Below are positions 1 through 5,846 of a DNA stretch of 7,642 nucleotides, piece after piece. This DNA is from Desulfobacteraceae bacterium. Its GTDB lineage: Bacteria; Desulfobacterota; DSM-4660; Desulfatiglandales; Desulfatiglandaceae. The position numbers were made by a program, and so were the translations under genes. The stretch's first letter is position 1. Every line of letters begins with the position of its first letter. The stretch is from the NCBI GenBank assembly GCA_030589225.1, contig JAUUWD010000065.1, forward strand, positions 1 through 7,642, in the 5' to 3' direction. The notes below the pieces were generated by a model, which did no database searches, was not told where the DNA came from, and saw only the letters and a program-made list of their open reading frames with translations.

Positions 1-539
1 ACCAGACACGCCCGGTCTCCGTATTTCTGAAAAAGGGCCCTGGCACCCATGTCACCCTGTAACTTACGCAGTTCATTGTATAACGGGCGACCAAATATGA
101 CCGGATGGGATCGTTTGGATTTGACCCGGATAGCCCCAATGGGCAGGTGGGACTCTAAGTATCGATGAATTAAAAGGTTAATCAGTCTGGACGTAACATG
201 GGGCAAATCGGCCAGAAGGATCATAACATGATCATAATTGTCCTCAACCTCCGACAAACCAGTAGTAATGGAAGAACTGATACCCTGTCTGTATCGTGGA
301 TTCTCGATTACTCTTAGTTTTTTGTGGACAATGATTTGGCCCAGTACCTTTTTTATCTCTTTGGATTGATGTCCTAAAATCAGGATGATTTTATCGAGTT
401 CAGATTTCAAGGCTTCATTTAATATCCGCTCAAGGAGTGTTACCCCCTGGACATGCAGTAATTGCTTTGGCCTCCCCATGCGGGTGGAAGCGCCTGCAGC
501 AAGAAGCAGACCGGCTATTTTCGCTCCAACCCGGCTCAT
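1..539 (-). CDS. MobA/MocA-like molybdopterin nucleotidyltransferase, C-terminus cut by window edge
   Basis: This is an NTP-transferase-fold protein of the MobA/MocA group, which attaches CMP or GMP to molybdopterin in the cytoplasm to finish molybdenum cofactors. About 179 codons are visible from ATG at 539, and the frame is still open at base 1. The family usually runs near 190-210 residues, so only a short C-terminal piece should be missing. Residues about 11-27 carry the nucleotide-binding signature LLAAGASTRMGRPKQLL. An ILLADLPHV segment near residues 107-115 fits the metal-binding Asp motif, and SHPVIFGRPLY near 144-154 is also typical. The start has AGGACAGGT just upstream and lies 22 bases after the iorB stop, so it is probably in the ior operon. 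The family is clear. Whether it makes the CMP or GMP form, or acts on another substrate, cannot be told from this sequence. Confidence 0.85.
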   Translation of the reverse strand, partial: MSRVGAKIAGLLLAAGASTRMGRPKQLLHVQGVTLLERILNEALKSELDKIILILGHQSKEIKKVLGQIIVHKKLRVIENPRYRQGISSSITTGLSEVEDNYDHVMILLADLPHVTSRLINLLIHRYLESHLPIGAIRVKSKRSHPVIFGRPLYNELRKLQGDMGARALFQKYGDRACL

Positions 540-561
540 ACCTGTCCTGTCTTATAAGTCT

Positions 562-1119
562 CTATTGTGTTCCCATTTCAAAGCCTGCATCAAAGACCTT
601 GAAATTAATTTTTTTAAATCGGGACGGAGTTACTTGATCGATCGCATTCCTTAATTCTTTATGGGTCACCAGGTCCTTCTCGAAGGCAGAAAAAAAACCG
701 AGCAAGGCCAGGTTCGAAGACATGGGAGTGCCCAGTCCCGCTGCGATTTTCTCAGCCGGGACGGCCCTGTAAACAATTTCCATTTTATCCAGATAAGGTT
801 TGACCTCTTGCCTGGCAAAAGATTTGGGTGAGGCATTCGCATACAGCCTACCACCTTTTGCAAGAAAGGGGATATTGCGATATGCCTCATTTTCTTCAAG
901 GGCCAGCAGGAAATGGGCCGAACCGGTTCTTACCAGACTCCCCTCAACTTCTCCGAGTCTAAGGTGGGAAATGACAGATCCACCCCTTTGGGCCATACCA
1001 TGGGTTTCCGCCCCCATGGTCTTTAAGCCTTTGTTCAAGGCAGCCTGAGCCAGCACCTTTGTCATAAAAAGGATACCCTGGCCGCCCAATCCGCTTAGAA
1101 CAATATTCACAGTCTGCAT
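562..1119 (-). CDS. iorB: Indolepyruvate:ferredoxin oxidoreductase, beta subunit (IorB)
   Basis: This is the small subunit of the cytoplasmic enzyme that oxidatively decarboxylates aryl pyruvates, chiefly indolepyruvate, to aryl-acetyl-CoA while reducing ferredoxin. The 185-residue length is normal for IorB. It matches the gamma-type domain of the 2-oxoacid:ferredoxin oxidoreductase superfamily. GLGGQG lies at residues 10-15, and ETHGMAQRGG at 38-47 is the conserved stretch after the first beta-alpha unit. It starts 23 bases after the iorA stop, and its own stop precedes the MobA-like start by 22 bases, so the three form one operon. The ribosome binding site is weak (GGGGGAT, about 13 bases from ATG), so translation may depend partly on coupling to iorA. 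The substrate assignment rests on the neighbouring IorA architecture; phenylpyruvate or hydroxyphenylpyruvate are possible alternatives. Confidence 0.93.
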   Translation of the reverse strand: MQTVNIVLSGLGGQGILFMTKVLAQAALNKGLKTMGAETHGMAQRGGSVISHLRLGEVEGSLVRTGSAHFLLALEENEAYRNIPFLAKGGRLYANASPKSFARQEVKPYLDKMEIVYRAVPAEKIAAGLGTPMSSNLALLGFFSAFEKDLVTHKELRNAIDQVTPSRFKKINFKVFDAGFEMGTQ

Positions 1120-1142
1120 AAATGTTGTTTATCCCCCGAAAA

Positions 1143-3002
1143 TCAAGCCTCCACAATTGCACCCTTAGGGCAAATCTGCAAACAAACCCCACATTGAGTA
1201 CATAAAGAATGATTGATATTAGTACGCCCCAGCTCCTCGTCATGATACAAGGCCGGGCATTCAAACCGCTCGAGGCAAAAGCTACACTCCGTGCAGTCGT
1301 CTGTCACCATCACACTTTTTCTTTCAGTAATGGCTTCCTTTGGGTAAGCGATAACACAAGGATGACGGGCGATTATTACGGCAATGCCCCCTGTCGAACT
1401 ATTTACATACTCAGTCGCCTTTTTCAGCAATTTGGTCATAGCCTTTATGTCATAAGGGTCAACCACTTCAACAAAATCAACACCACAGCCAGCCACCACC
1501 CTTTCAAGGGATATGGCCTTGCCCTTGCTCCCGTCCGCCCGTATGCCCAGACCGGGGGTAGGCTGCATGCCTGTCATGGCTGTGATCTCATTGTCCAGGA
1601 TTACCAGGATAAAGCGTGCGTCATTGTAGACAGCATTCAACAGCCCTGCCGTGCCGGAGTGAAAAAAGGTGGAATCCCCAATAGTAGCCACAATGGGCTG
1701 TGCTACCTGGTCCTGATCAAAAGAGTGATAAAAACCTGACGCCATGGTGATCGCAGCGCCCATATCGAGACATGTGTCCACACCGCCTAAATTTAGGCCC
1801 AAAGTGTAACACCCTATATCAGAAGTGAATATGGCCTTTGGCCTGGCCTTGCGGATAGCAAAGAAGGAGGCCCTATGTGGGCAGCCCGCGCAAAGGGTAG
1901 GTCTACGCACCGGCAGATCCAGACTTGCCACCAGATCCAGTGCATCCTGATTCCCATCACCCTTAAAAGGGATTAAACCAAGATCCTTAAGCACCTTATC
2001 AACCAAACTGTAGACAATTTGAGGCACTAACTCCCCTTCAGAAGGCACGTGACCCGAGAGTCGGCCCAGGACCTTTTGCCTGTCCCTGAGAAAGTACTCC
2101 ATTACGGTATCCGTTTCTTCAAGAACGAGTACTTTTTCGCACGCAGACATGAACGTGTCGGCAAGCGCCTCCGGAAAGGGATAAGGAGTCCCAATCTTGA
2201 GCACGGGGATATCCTTACGGTCTTTTTCCAACAGGATATCTCTTATGACGGAATACGGGACGCCTCCAGCAATGATACCGAGCGGATATTTTTTCCCAGG
2301 CTCCAGGTCATGAAAGTTATGGGCTGTCAGGCCTTCAAATCTGCGTGCAATCTTTTTTAGTTTTTCATTTAATTCGCCATGGAGAATAAAACGGAATCGA
2401 GGTGTAGCCGCCCACCTGCCCGGATCCTTTTCAAAAGAGGCCTTCTTTGTATTGTTCTTAAGAGGGCCCCATGAAAGAGCCTGTCGCGCATGACAAACTC
2501 GTATGGCCGGTCTTAAAATTACGGGAATCCTGAATTCCTCGGAAAGTTCCATGGCCAGTCGGGCCATTTCTCGCGCTTCCTTTGGATTGGAGGGGTCCAA
2601 CACAGGGACCTTGGCAAGTCTCGCCATGAGTCGGGTATCTTGCTCAGTCTGGGAGGAATGGGGACCCGGGTCATCACAGGAAACTATCACAAGTCCACCG
2701 ACCGTGCCCAAATACGCCGCACTCATAAGTGAATCAGCGGCCACATTCAGCCCCACTTGTTTCATACAGCATGCCGCCCTTTTACCGGAAACAGCGGCGG
2801 CAAAGGCATTATCCAGGGCAACCTTTTCATTGGTGGACCATTCCACGTAAGTGTTGAGACCCTCTGATTTGATCAGACGAACCACCTCTGGCAGGATCTC
2901 TGAGCTAGGTGTACCCGGATAAGAGGTCACCACCTGGCTGCCAGACTCCAAAAGTCCCAGGGCTACGGCCCCATTACCCAAAAAAATCTCCTCGCGCATC
3001 AT
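1143..3002 (-). CDS. iorA: Indolepyruvate:ferredoxin oxidoreductase, alpha subunit (IorA)
   Basis: This is the catalytic, thiamin-diphosphate and iron-sulfur subunit; with IorB it makes indoleacetyl-CoA, CO2 and reduced ferredoxin from indolepyruvate. The 619 residues show the fused IorA order. The N-terminal pyrimidine-binding domain has GNGA (9-12), SYPGTPSSE (27-35) and DDPGPHSSQTEQD (110-122). CAGCPHR lies at 371-377. The thiamin-diphosphate domain has GDS (442-444) and DN (470-471), a variant of the GDG...NN motif. A C-terminal two-cluster ferredoxin domain has C570, C573, C576, C582 and C601, C604, C607, C611, which should bind two [4Fe-4S] clusters. It starts at ATGATG, overlapping the TGA of the upstream small gene by four bases; the second ATG (2999) is an equally possible start. 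Such enzymes are oxygen-sensitive, which points to an anaerobic host. No residue needed for function looks missing. Confidence 0.95.
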   Translation of the reverse strand: MMREEIFLGNGAVALGLLESGSQVVTSYPGTPSSEILPEVVRLIKSEGLNTYVEWSTNEKVALDNAFAAAVSGKRAACCMKQVGLNVAADSLMSAAYLGTVGGLVIVSCDDPGPHSSQTEQDTRLMARLAKVPVLDPSNPKEAREMARLAMELSEEFRIPVILRPAIRVCHARQALSWGPLKNNTKKASFEKDPGRWAATPRFRFILHGELNEKLKKIARRFEGLTAHNFHDLEPGKKYPLGIIAGGVPYSVIRDILLEKDRKDIPVLKIGTPYPFPEALADTFMSACEKVLVLEETDTVMEYFLRDRQKVLGRLSGHVPSEGELVPQIVYSLVDKVLKDLGLIPFKGDGNQDALDLVASLDLPVRRPTLCAGCPHRASFFAIRKARPKAIFTSDIGCYTLGLNLGGVDTCLDMGAAITMASGFYHSFDQDQVAQPIVATIGDSTFFHSGTAGLLNAVYNDARFILVILDNEITAMTGMQPTPGLGIRADGSKGKAISLERVVAGCGVDFVEVVDPYDIKAMTKLLKKATEYVNSSTGGIAVIIARHPCVIAYPKEAITERKSVMVTDDCTECSFCLERFECPALYHDEELGRTNINHSLCTQCGVCLQICPKGAIVEA

Positions 3003-3301
3003 CGCTCTTCTTTTATCCTTTTTTGCGCCTGTTCCATCAATTCCACCAGGCTCTCAAGCTTTGGCTTTGGGGGAGTAAATACAAGGTCAAGCTCTCCATT
3101 GGAGAAATGGTCTTCCAGAAACCTATTGATATCAAACCGCATCTCCCAACACCCTGCTATCCATCTGCAGGGAGACATGTTATTCTCGGAACGGCAGAAC
3201 ATAAAATTTACCTCGCCGCCAACCCTGGGGCATCGAATTGTTTTATCGTCGTACTGCTCGATCAACCTCTTTATCCTCCGTGGTAAAAAGGGCGCACTCA
3301 C
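2999..3301 (-). CDS. Small four-cysteine protein of unknown function, coupled to iorA
   Basis: I do not recognise a named function. The 100-residue product (from GTG at 3301) has a compact Cys region: C24 in IRCPRVGGEV, C36 in MFCRSEN, C45 in SPCRW and C51 in AGCWE. This spacing, C-x11-C-x8-C-x5-C, suggests a zinc or iron-sulfur site. From memory, similar small proteins (RCPRLG...YCR...PC...CW) occur as conserved hypotheticals in Desulfobacterota. The C-terminal third (from about residue 76) is charged and probably helical. There is no signal peptide or membrane segment. The start is uncertain: GTG at 3301 has only AGGA very close by, while TTG at 3265 has GGAGG at better spacing and would give 88 residues with all cysteines kept. 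Its TGA overlaps the iorA ATG, so translation is probably coupled. A role in cluster delivery or redox partnership with IorAB is only a guess. Confidence 0.75.
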   Translation of the reverse strand: MSAPFLPRRIKRLIEQYDDKTIRCPRVGGEVNFMFCRSENNMSPCRWIAGCWEMRFDINRFLEDHFSNGELDLVFTPPKPKLESLVELMEQAQKRIKEER

Positions 3302-3344
3302 AATCCTGAAGGAATGATGGCTGCGAGTGCACCACTAAAAAATG

Positions 3345-3356
3345 ACTAATTAACTA
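3345..3356 (-). promoter_or_regulatory. TrpR-operator-like sequence between trpB2 and the four-cysteine gene/iorAB
   Basis: Read on the minus strand this is TAGTTAATTAGT, which differs at one base from the core TAGTTAACTAGT of the classic E. coli trp operator. It sits in the 65-base gap before the four-cysteine gene and iorAB, where a tryptophan-responsive site would make sense. The sequence is AT-rich and only near-palindromic, no convincing promoter overlaps it, and TrpR has not been shown for this host, so a chance match is quite possible. No intrinsic terminator is seen in the gap (3302-3366), so read-through from trpB2 into iorAB is likely. Confidence 0.2.
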
Positions 3357-3366
3357 CAGGCAGACC

Positions 3367-4734
3367 TTAGGCCTCAGGAACCTTGGGCAGATCAGCCAGT
3401 GCTTTTTTTATGTCTTCCTCGGGAAAAGCATAATCCACCAGTTCACCCGACAGGTACTTATCATATGCGGCCAGGTCGAAGTGCCCATGTCCGCTGTGGG
3501 CTATCAGGATTGTTTTTGCTTCGCCGGATTCTTTGCACTTAAGGGCTTCATCACTAGCCACCTTGACGTTGTGGCATGGCTCAGGGCCGGTAATAATACC
3601 CTCAGTGCGGGCAAATTTTACTCCGGCCTCGAAGGTGCCAGTCTGGTGTTCGGCTACCGCTTCAACCAGTCCCAGTTCAAGAAGGTGGCATATGATGGGC
3701 GCCATCCCATGATAGCGCAGGCCTCCGGCATGGACCGGGGGCGGGATAAAGCCGTGTCCCAGGGTATGCATCTTGAGCAGGGGAGTCATCCCCACCGCGT
3801 CACCAAAGTCATAGGCGTATAGACCCCTGGTCAGGGTAGGGCAGCTCTCTGGCTCGACGCAGATGATCCGCAGGTCCGGCTTTTCCCCGCTGATTTTATC
3901 CCTGATCCAGGGCAGGAACTGGCCGGCGTAGTTGGAGCCACCGCCAGTGTTACCCACGATAATATCAGGGTAGGCATCTGCCATTTCCATTTGTTTCCTG
4001 GTTTCCTCCCCTATGATGGTCTGGTGAAGCAGGACATGGTTGAGCACACTGCCTAGGGTATAGTGGGTGTCATCACGACTTACGCATTCCTCTACTGCCT
4101 CACTGATGGCGAGGCCAAGGCTGCCCGGGCAATCGGGCCATTTTTCCAGCATGTCTCGTCCGGCCTTGGTTTCCGTGCTGGGGCTTGGGATACACGTTGC
4201 CCCCCAGGTTTCCATAGCGATGCGGCGATATGGCTTCTGGTCATAACTGATCCTGACCATATAGACCTTGATCTCCACATCGAAGAATGCACCGGACATG
4301 GCCAGGGCGCTCCCCCACTGCCCGGCCCCGGTCTCGGTAGTTAGGCGTTTGATGCCCTCCTTCATGTTATAATAGCACTGGGCTGTGGCAGTATTGGGCT
4401 TGTGGCTACCGGCCTGATTTGTTCCTTCATATTTATAGAAAATCTTGGCCGGTGTATCTAAGGCCTTCTCCAGCCGATATGCCCGGTGCAACACGGTTGG
4501 TCTCCAGGTGCGGTAGACATCCTGCAGCTCCTCGGGGATTTCAATCCAGCGCTCGGTGCTCACCTCCTGCTTAATAAGCTCCATAGGAAACAGAGGTGCC
4601 AGGTCATCCGGGGTTATCGGTTGTTTTGTTCCCGGGTGCAAAACTGGCGGCAAGGGCTCCGGCAAGTCTGCCTGGATGTTATACCAATGGGTTGGCATGT
4701 CCTTTTGGTCAAGAAAAAACATTGCTCTCTTCAT
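3367..4734 (-). CDS. trpB2: TrpB2-type tryptophan synthase beta chain, diverged copy
   Basis: This is a pyridoxal-phosphate enzyme of the TrpB2 group. The expected reaction is beta-replacement of L-serine, or O-phosphoserine as reported for some TrpB2 enzymes, with indole to give tryptophan without needing TrpA. I chose ATG 4734 (455 residues) because GAGGAGGAG lies just upstream and the paralog at 5840-7216 aligns from that point; an in-frame GTG at 4797 has no such site. The PLP lysine is K112 in [17 protein letters not shown] (133-141) holds the catalytic Glu134, GGGSN (264-268) is the phosphate-binding loop, and HSGHGHFD (413-420) matches the C-terminal cofactor site. The loop before the lysine reads EGTNQAGS instead of the usual EGVSPAGS, and a later conserved PET-x-HA motif reads GPEPCHN. 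All catalytic residues remain, so it is probably active, perhaps with altered substrate or partner. It is followed by the four-cysteine gene and iorAB. Confidence 0.92.
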   Translation of the reverse strand: MKRAMFFLDQKDMPTHWYNIQADLPEPLPPVLHPGTKQPITPDDLAPLFPMELIKQEVSTERWIEIPEELQDVYRTWRPTVLHRAYRLEKALDTPAKIFYKYEGTNQAGSHKPNTATAQCYYNMKEGIKRLTTETGAGQWGSALAMSGAFFDVEIKVYMVRISYDQKPYRRIAMETWGATCIPSPSTETKAGRDMLEKWPDCPGSLGLAISEAVEECVSRDDTHYTLGSVLNHVLLHQTIIGEETRKQMEMADAYPDIIVGNTGGGSNYAGQFLPWIRDKISGEKPDLRIICVEPESCPTLTRGLYAYDFGDAVGMTPLLKMHTLGHGFIPPPVHAGGLRYHGMAPIICHLLELGLVEAVAEHQTGTFEAGVKFARTEGIITGPEPCHNVKVASDEALKCKESGEAKTILIAHSGHGHFDLAAYDKYLSGELVDYAFPEEDIKKALADLPKVPEA

Positions 4735-4737
4735 TTT

Positions 4738-4746
4738 CTCCTCCTC
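4738..4746 (-). promoter_or_regulatory. Ribosome binding site that fixes the trpB2 start at 4734
   Basis: The minus strand reads GAGGAGGAG, then AAA, then ATG at 4734. This is a strong Shine-Dalgarno site and decides the start in favour of 455 residues over the longer in-frame extension to 4797. Confidence 0.8.
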
Positions 4747-4774
4747 ATTTTGTAGGTTGGTTTTTGGTTCCTTT

Positions 4775-4796
4775 TGGCCCCACACGGACGGGGCCA
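4775..4796 (-). repeat. Perfect 7-bp inverted repeat (hairpin) in the trpB2 leader
   Basis: The arms are TGGCCCC (4796-4790) and GGGGCCA (4781-4775), with an 8-base loop. The stem is GC-rich and perfect. On the minus strand it is followed by AAAAGG rather than a T run, so it is not an intrinsic terminator. It could be a regulatory or mRNA-stabilising hairpin. Confidence 0.6.
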
Positions 4797-4863
4797 CTGC
4801 CAGGACACAGCAAACGAATACTCACCTCCTCAAATTAGAATTGCCTTAAAAACCTTGTAATAT

Positions 4864-4892
4864 ATTATGCTTAATTTATCAATACATCGCAA
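4864..4892 (-). promoter_or_regulatory. Candidate sigma-70 promoter for the diverged trpB2
   Basis: The minus strand shows TTGCGA (4892-4887), a 17-base spacer, then CATAAT (4869-4864): 4/6 and 5/6 matches to the -35 and -10 consensus. Transcription from here would give about 120 bases of leader before the trpB2 ATG, containing the Trp-codon frame and the hairpin. The surroundings are AT-rich, which raises the false-positive risk. Confidence 0.35.
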
Positions 4893-4937
4893 CTGCACCC
4901 CATACAAGACTCGATATTGCCCGGCAAGGTGCCTGTG

Positions 4938-4966
4938 AGGGTAATTTTTTTGGCCTTTAAAGTCAA
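4938..4966 (-). promoter_or_regulatory. Element shared by both trpB2 upstream regions, copy 1 (promoter-like)
   Basis: The minus strand reads TTGACT, a 17-base spacer and TACCCT. The same layout, TTGACT-N17-TACTCT, occurs upstream of the other trpB2 at 7343-7371. The -35 hexamer is good (5/6) and the spacing ideal, but the -10 is poor (3/6). Similarity extends a few bases outward (AGTTTGACTT, and CAAAAAA before the TAC). It may be a conserved promoter or operator, or the remnant of a duplicated short coding frame. Confidence 0.4.
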
Positions 4967-5051
4967 ACTGTATTTCTTTTAGAAGGGAAAGGCCTCGCCA
5001 CTCATCCTGATTATCCTCGATAATAAAATCGTAAATAACATCCTCTTCTAC

Positions 5052-5771
5052 CTAAATTCCATCCAAGAATTTGTTCCTATCCTGCATGAAGTCCTTGTAA
5101 ACCTGGAACTGTTCTGTCTCTTCGTAATCAATCTGTTTTACCGGCATGTTGTCGAAGCTGTATATCTTCGCCCCAGGACATGCAAGGAGAATTGGAGAGT
5201 GAGTGGCGATAACAAATTGAGCGTGCCCGGCGTGGCTCATGTCCTTTAGCACTTTAAGCAAATCCAACTGTGTTTTTGGTGAGAGAGCCGTCTCTGGTTC
5301 GTCCATAAAGTAAATCCCTTTGATTTTGAAGCGAGCCTTGAAAAATGACATGAGGGACTGGCCATGGGATTGGCTCATTAAAGATTTTCCTCCGAAATAT
5401 TCAAATACTTTAGGATCTGCTGCTGCCCATTCGTCTAAAATTTGAGCGAAGTTCCGGAATACCTGGGATGCGAAAAATGATCCTCGCACAGGACCGTGAG
5501 TCCATTCGATATCGATAGCCTCCCACAGCCTTTGCTCATAAATATTAACTTTGAAGCGTCTTCTCTCAATGCCTCCCCATATATATATACCGCATCTGTG
5601 AGTTAGGGCTTCCAGCAAGGTCGATTTTCCAGTACCATTTTCTCCTACGAAAAATGTCACCGGCGAATCGAATAAGATGCTTTTGGTCTTGTGGAAAATA
5701 CTCAGGTTGAAAGGGTAATGTTTTATGGTTGGGTATTTTTCGGGATAAAGATTAACTCTTTTAAGATGCAC
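5052..5771 (-). CDS. Orphan ABC-like AAA family ATPase
   Basis: This is a soluble ABC-type ATPase of the small stand-alone kind (AAA family, resembling COG3910) with no transporter membrane domain. The biological role is unknown. Of 239 residues, Walker A is GENGTGKST (43-51), an ABC-signature-like segment SQSHGQS is at 133-139, Walker B is YFMDEPE (154-160) followed by a D-loop TALSP, and the switch histidine is H191 in ATHSP. All nucleotide-binding motifs are intact, so it should hydrolyse ATP, probably as a dimer. The start is GTG at 5771 with AGGAG eight bases upstream. It lies 68 bases after the first trpB2 and before the second, so it splits a trpB2 pair. No nuclease, toxin or antitoxin partner is visible, so a defence role such as OLD or retron-type systems is not supported. 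Length and motifs are complete. Confidence 0.85.
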   Translation of the reverse strand: MHLKRVNLYPEKYPTIKHYPFNLSIFHKTKSILFDSPVTFFVGENGTGKSTLLEALTHRCGIYIWGGIERRRFKVNIYEQRLWEAIDIEWTHGPVRGSFFASQVFRNFAQILDEWAAADPKVFEYFGGKSLMSQSHGQSLMSFFKARFKIKGIYFMDEPETALSPKTQLDLLKVLKDMSHAGHAQFVIATHSPILLACPGAKIYSFDNMPVKQIDYEETEQFQVYKDFMQDRNKFLDGI

Positions 5772-5832
5772 CTCAATATCTCCTAATAACAGGCTGGTTA
5801 GAACTTACTAAGACCTGTCGCCACAGCTTGAG

Positions 5833-5846
5833 GGGCTGTTCAGCCC
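5833..5846 (-). repeat. Short palindrome across the trpB2 stop codon
   Basis: The minus strand reads GGGCTGAACAGCCC, a near-perfect hairpin whose loop contains the TGA stop of the upstream trpB2. A second small stem (CTGT...ACAG, 5815-5826) follows. No T run follows either one, so they are not a convincing intrinsic terminator; they may stabilise the mRNA end or reduce read-through into the ATPase gene. Confidence 0.45.

Larger units (their letters stand above)
4731..4808 (-). promoter_or_regulatory. Possible trp-type leader: short frame with Trp-Gln-Trp next to a hairpin
   Basis: A 25-codon frame starts at GTG 4808, reads MSWQWP early on, and ends at a TGA that overlaps the trpB2 ATG. Its two TGG codons (4802-4800 and 4796-4794) sit directly before and at the base of a hairpin. 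A GAGGAGG site at 4825-4831 precedes it, but the 16-base spacing is longer than normal; TTG at 4813 in another frame is better spaced and has no Trp codons. Ribosome stalling on scarce Trp-tRNA could alter the hairpin and the access to the trpB2 start. This is an inference from layout only. Confidence 0.25.
4735..5051 (-). other. 317-base gap between the ATPase and trpB2: promoters and leader, no clear gene
   Basis: No well-supported gene lies here. Going with transcription, it holds a promoter-like element shared with the other trpB2 (4938-4966), a second promoter candidate (4864-4892), a strong but apparently unused Shine-Dalgarno site GAGGAGG (4825-4831), a short frame with two Trp codons (4731-4808), and a hairpin (4775-4796). 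The frame of the ATPase continues open past its TAG for about 75 codons to a TGA at 4830, with no usable start codon. A second frame reads SLTLKAKKITLTG and then a CMGCSC cluster before stopping near 4873, also without a good start. These may be remnants or chance. Confidence 0.6.

Noticed and set aside
1209..1739. Long plus-strand open frame inside iorA
   Set aside because: It is antisense to a clearly conserved gene and shows no domain; a shadow frame. The same applies to the other plus-strand frames inside iorA, iorB and both trpB2 genes.
4775..4796. Leader hairpin as a classic attenuator terminator
   Set aside because: It is followed by AAAAGG on the transcribed-sense strand, not by T residues.
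4735..4797. 21-residue N-terminal extension of the diverged trpB2 from an in-frame GTG at 4797
   Set aside because: There is no ribosome binding site at that GTG, a strong one sits right before ATG 4734, and the paralog aligns from 4734.
4735..5051. T-box or tryptophan riboswitch in the trpB2 upstream region
   Set aside because: I could not find the conserved T-box sequence or a specifier-loop layout.
5052..5771. Defence system built around the ATPase
   Set aside because: No nuclease, reverse transcriptase, toxin or other effector is encoded next to it; the neighbours are metabolic enzymes.
5815..5846. Hairpins after the canonical trpB2 as an intrinsic terminator
   Set aside because: The stems are short and no T run follows on the minus strand.
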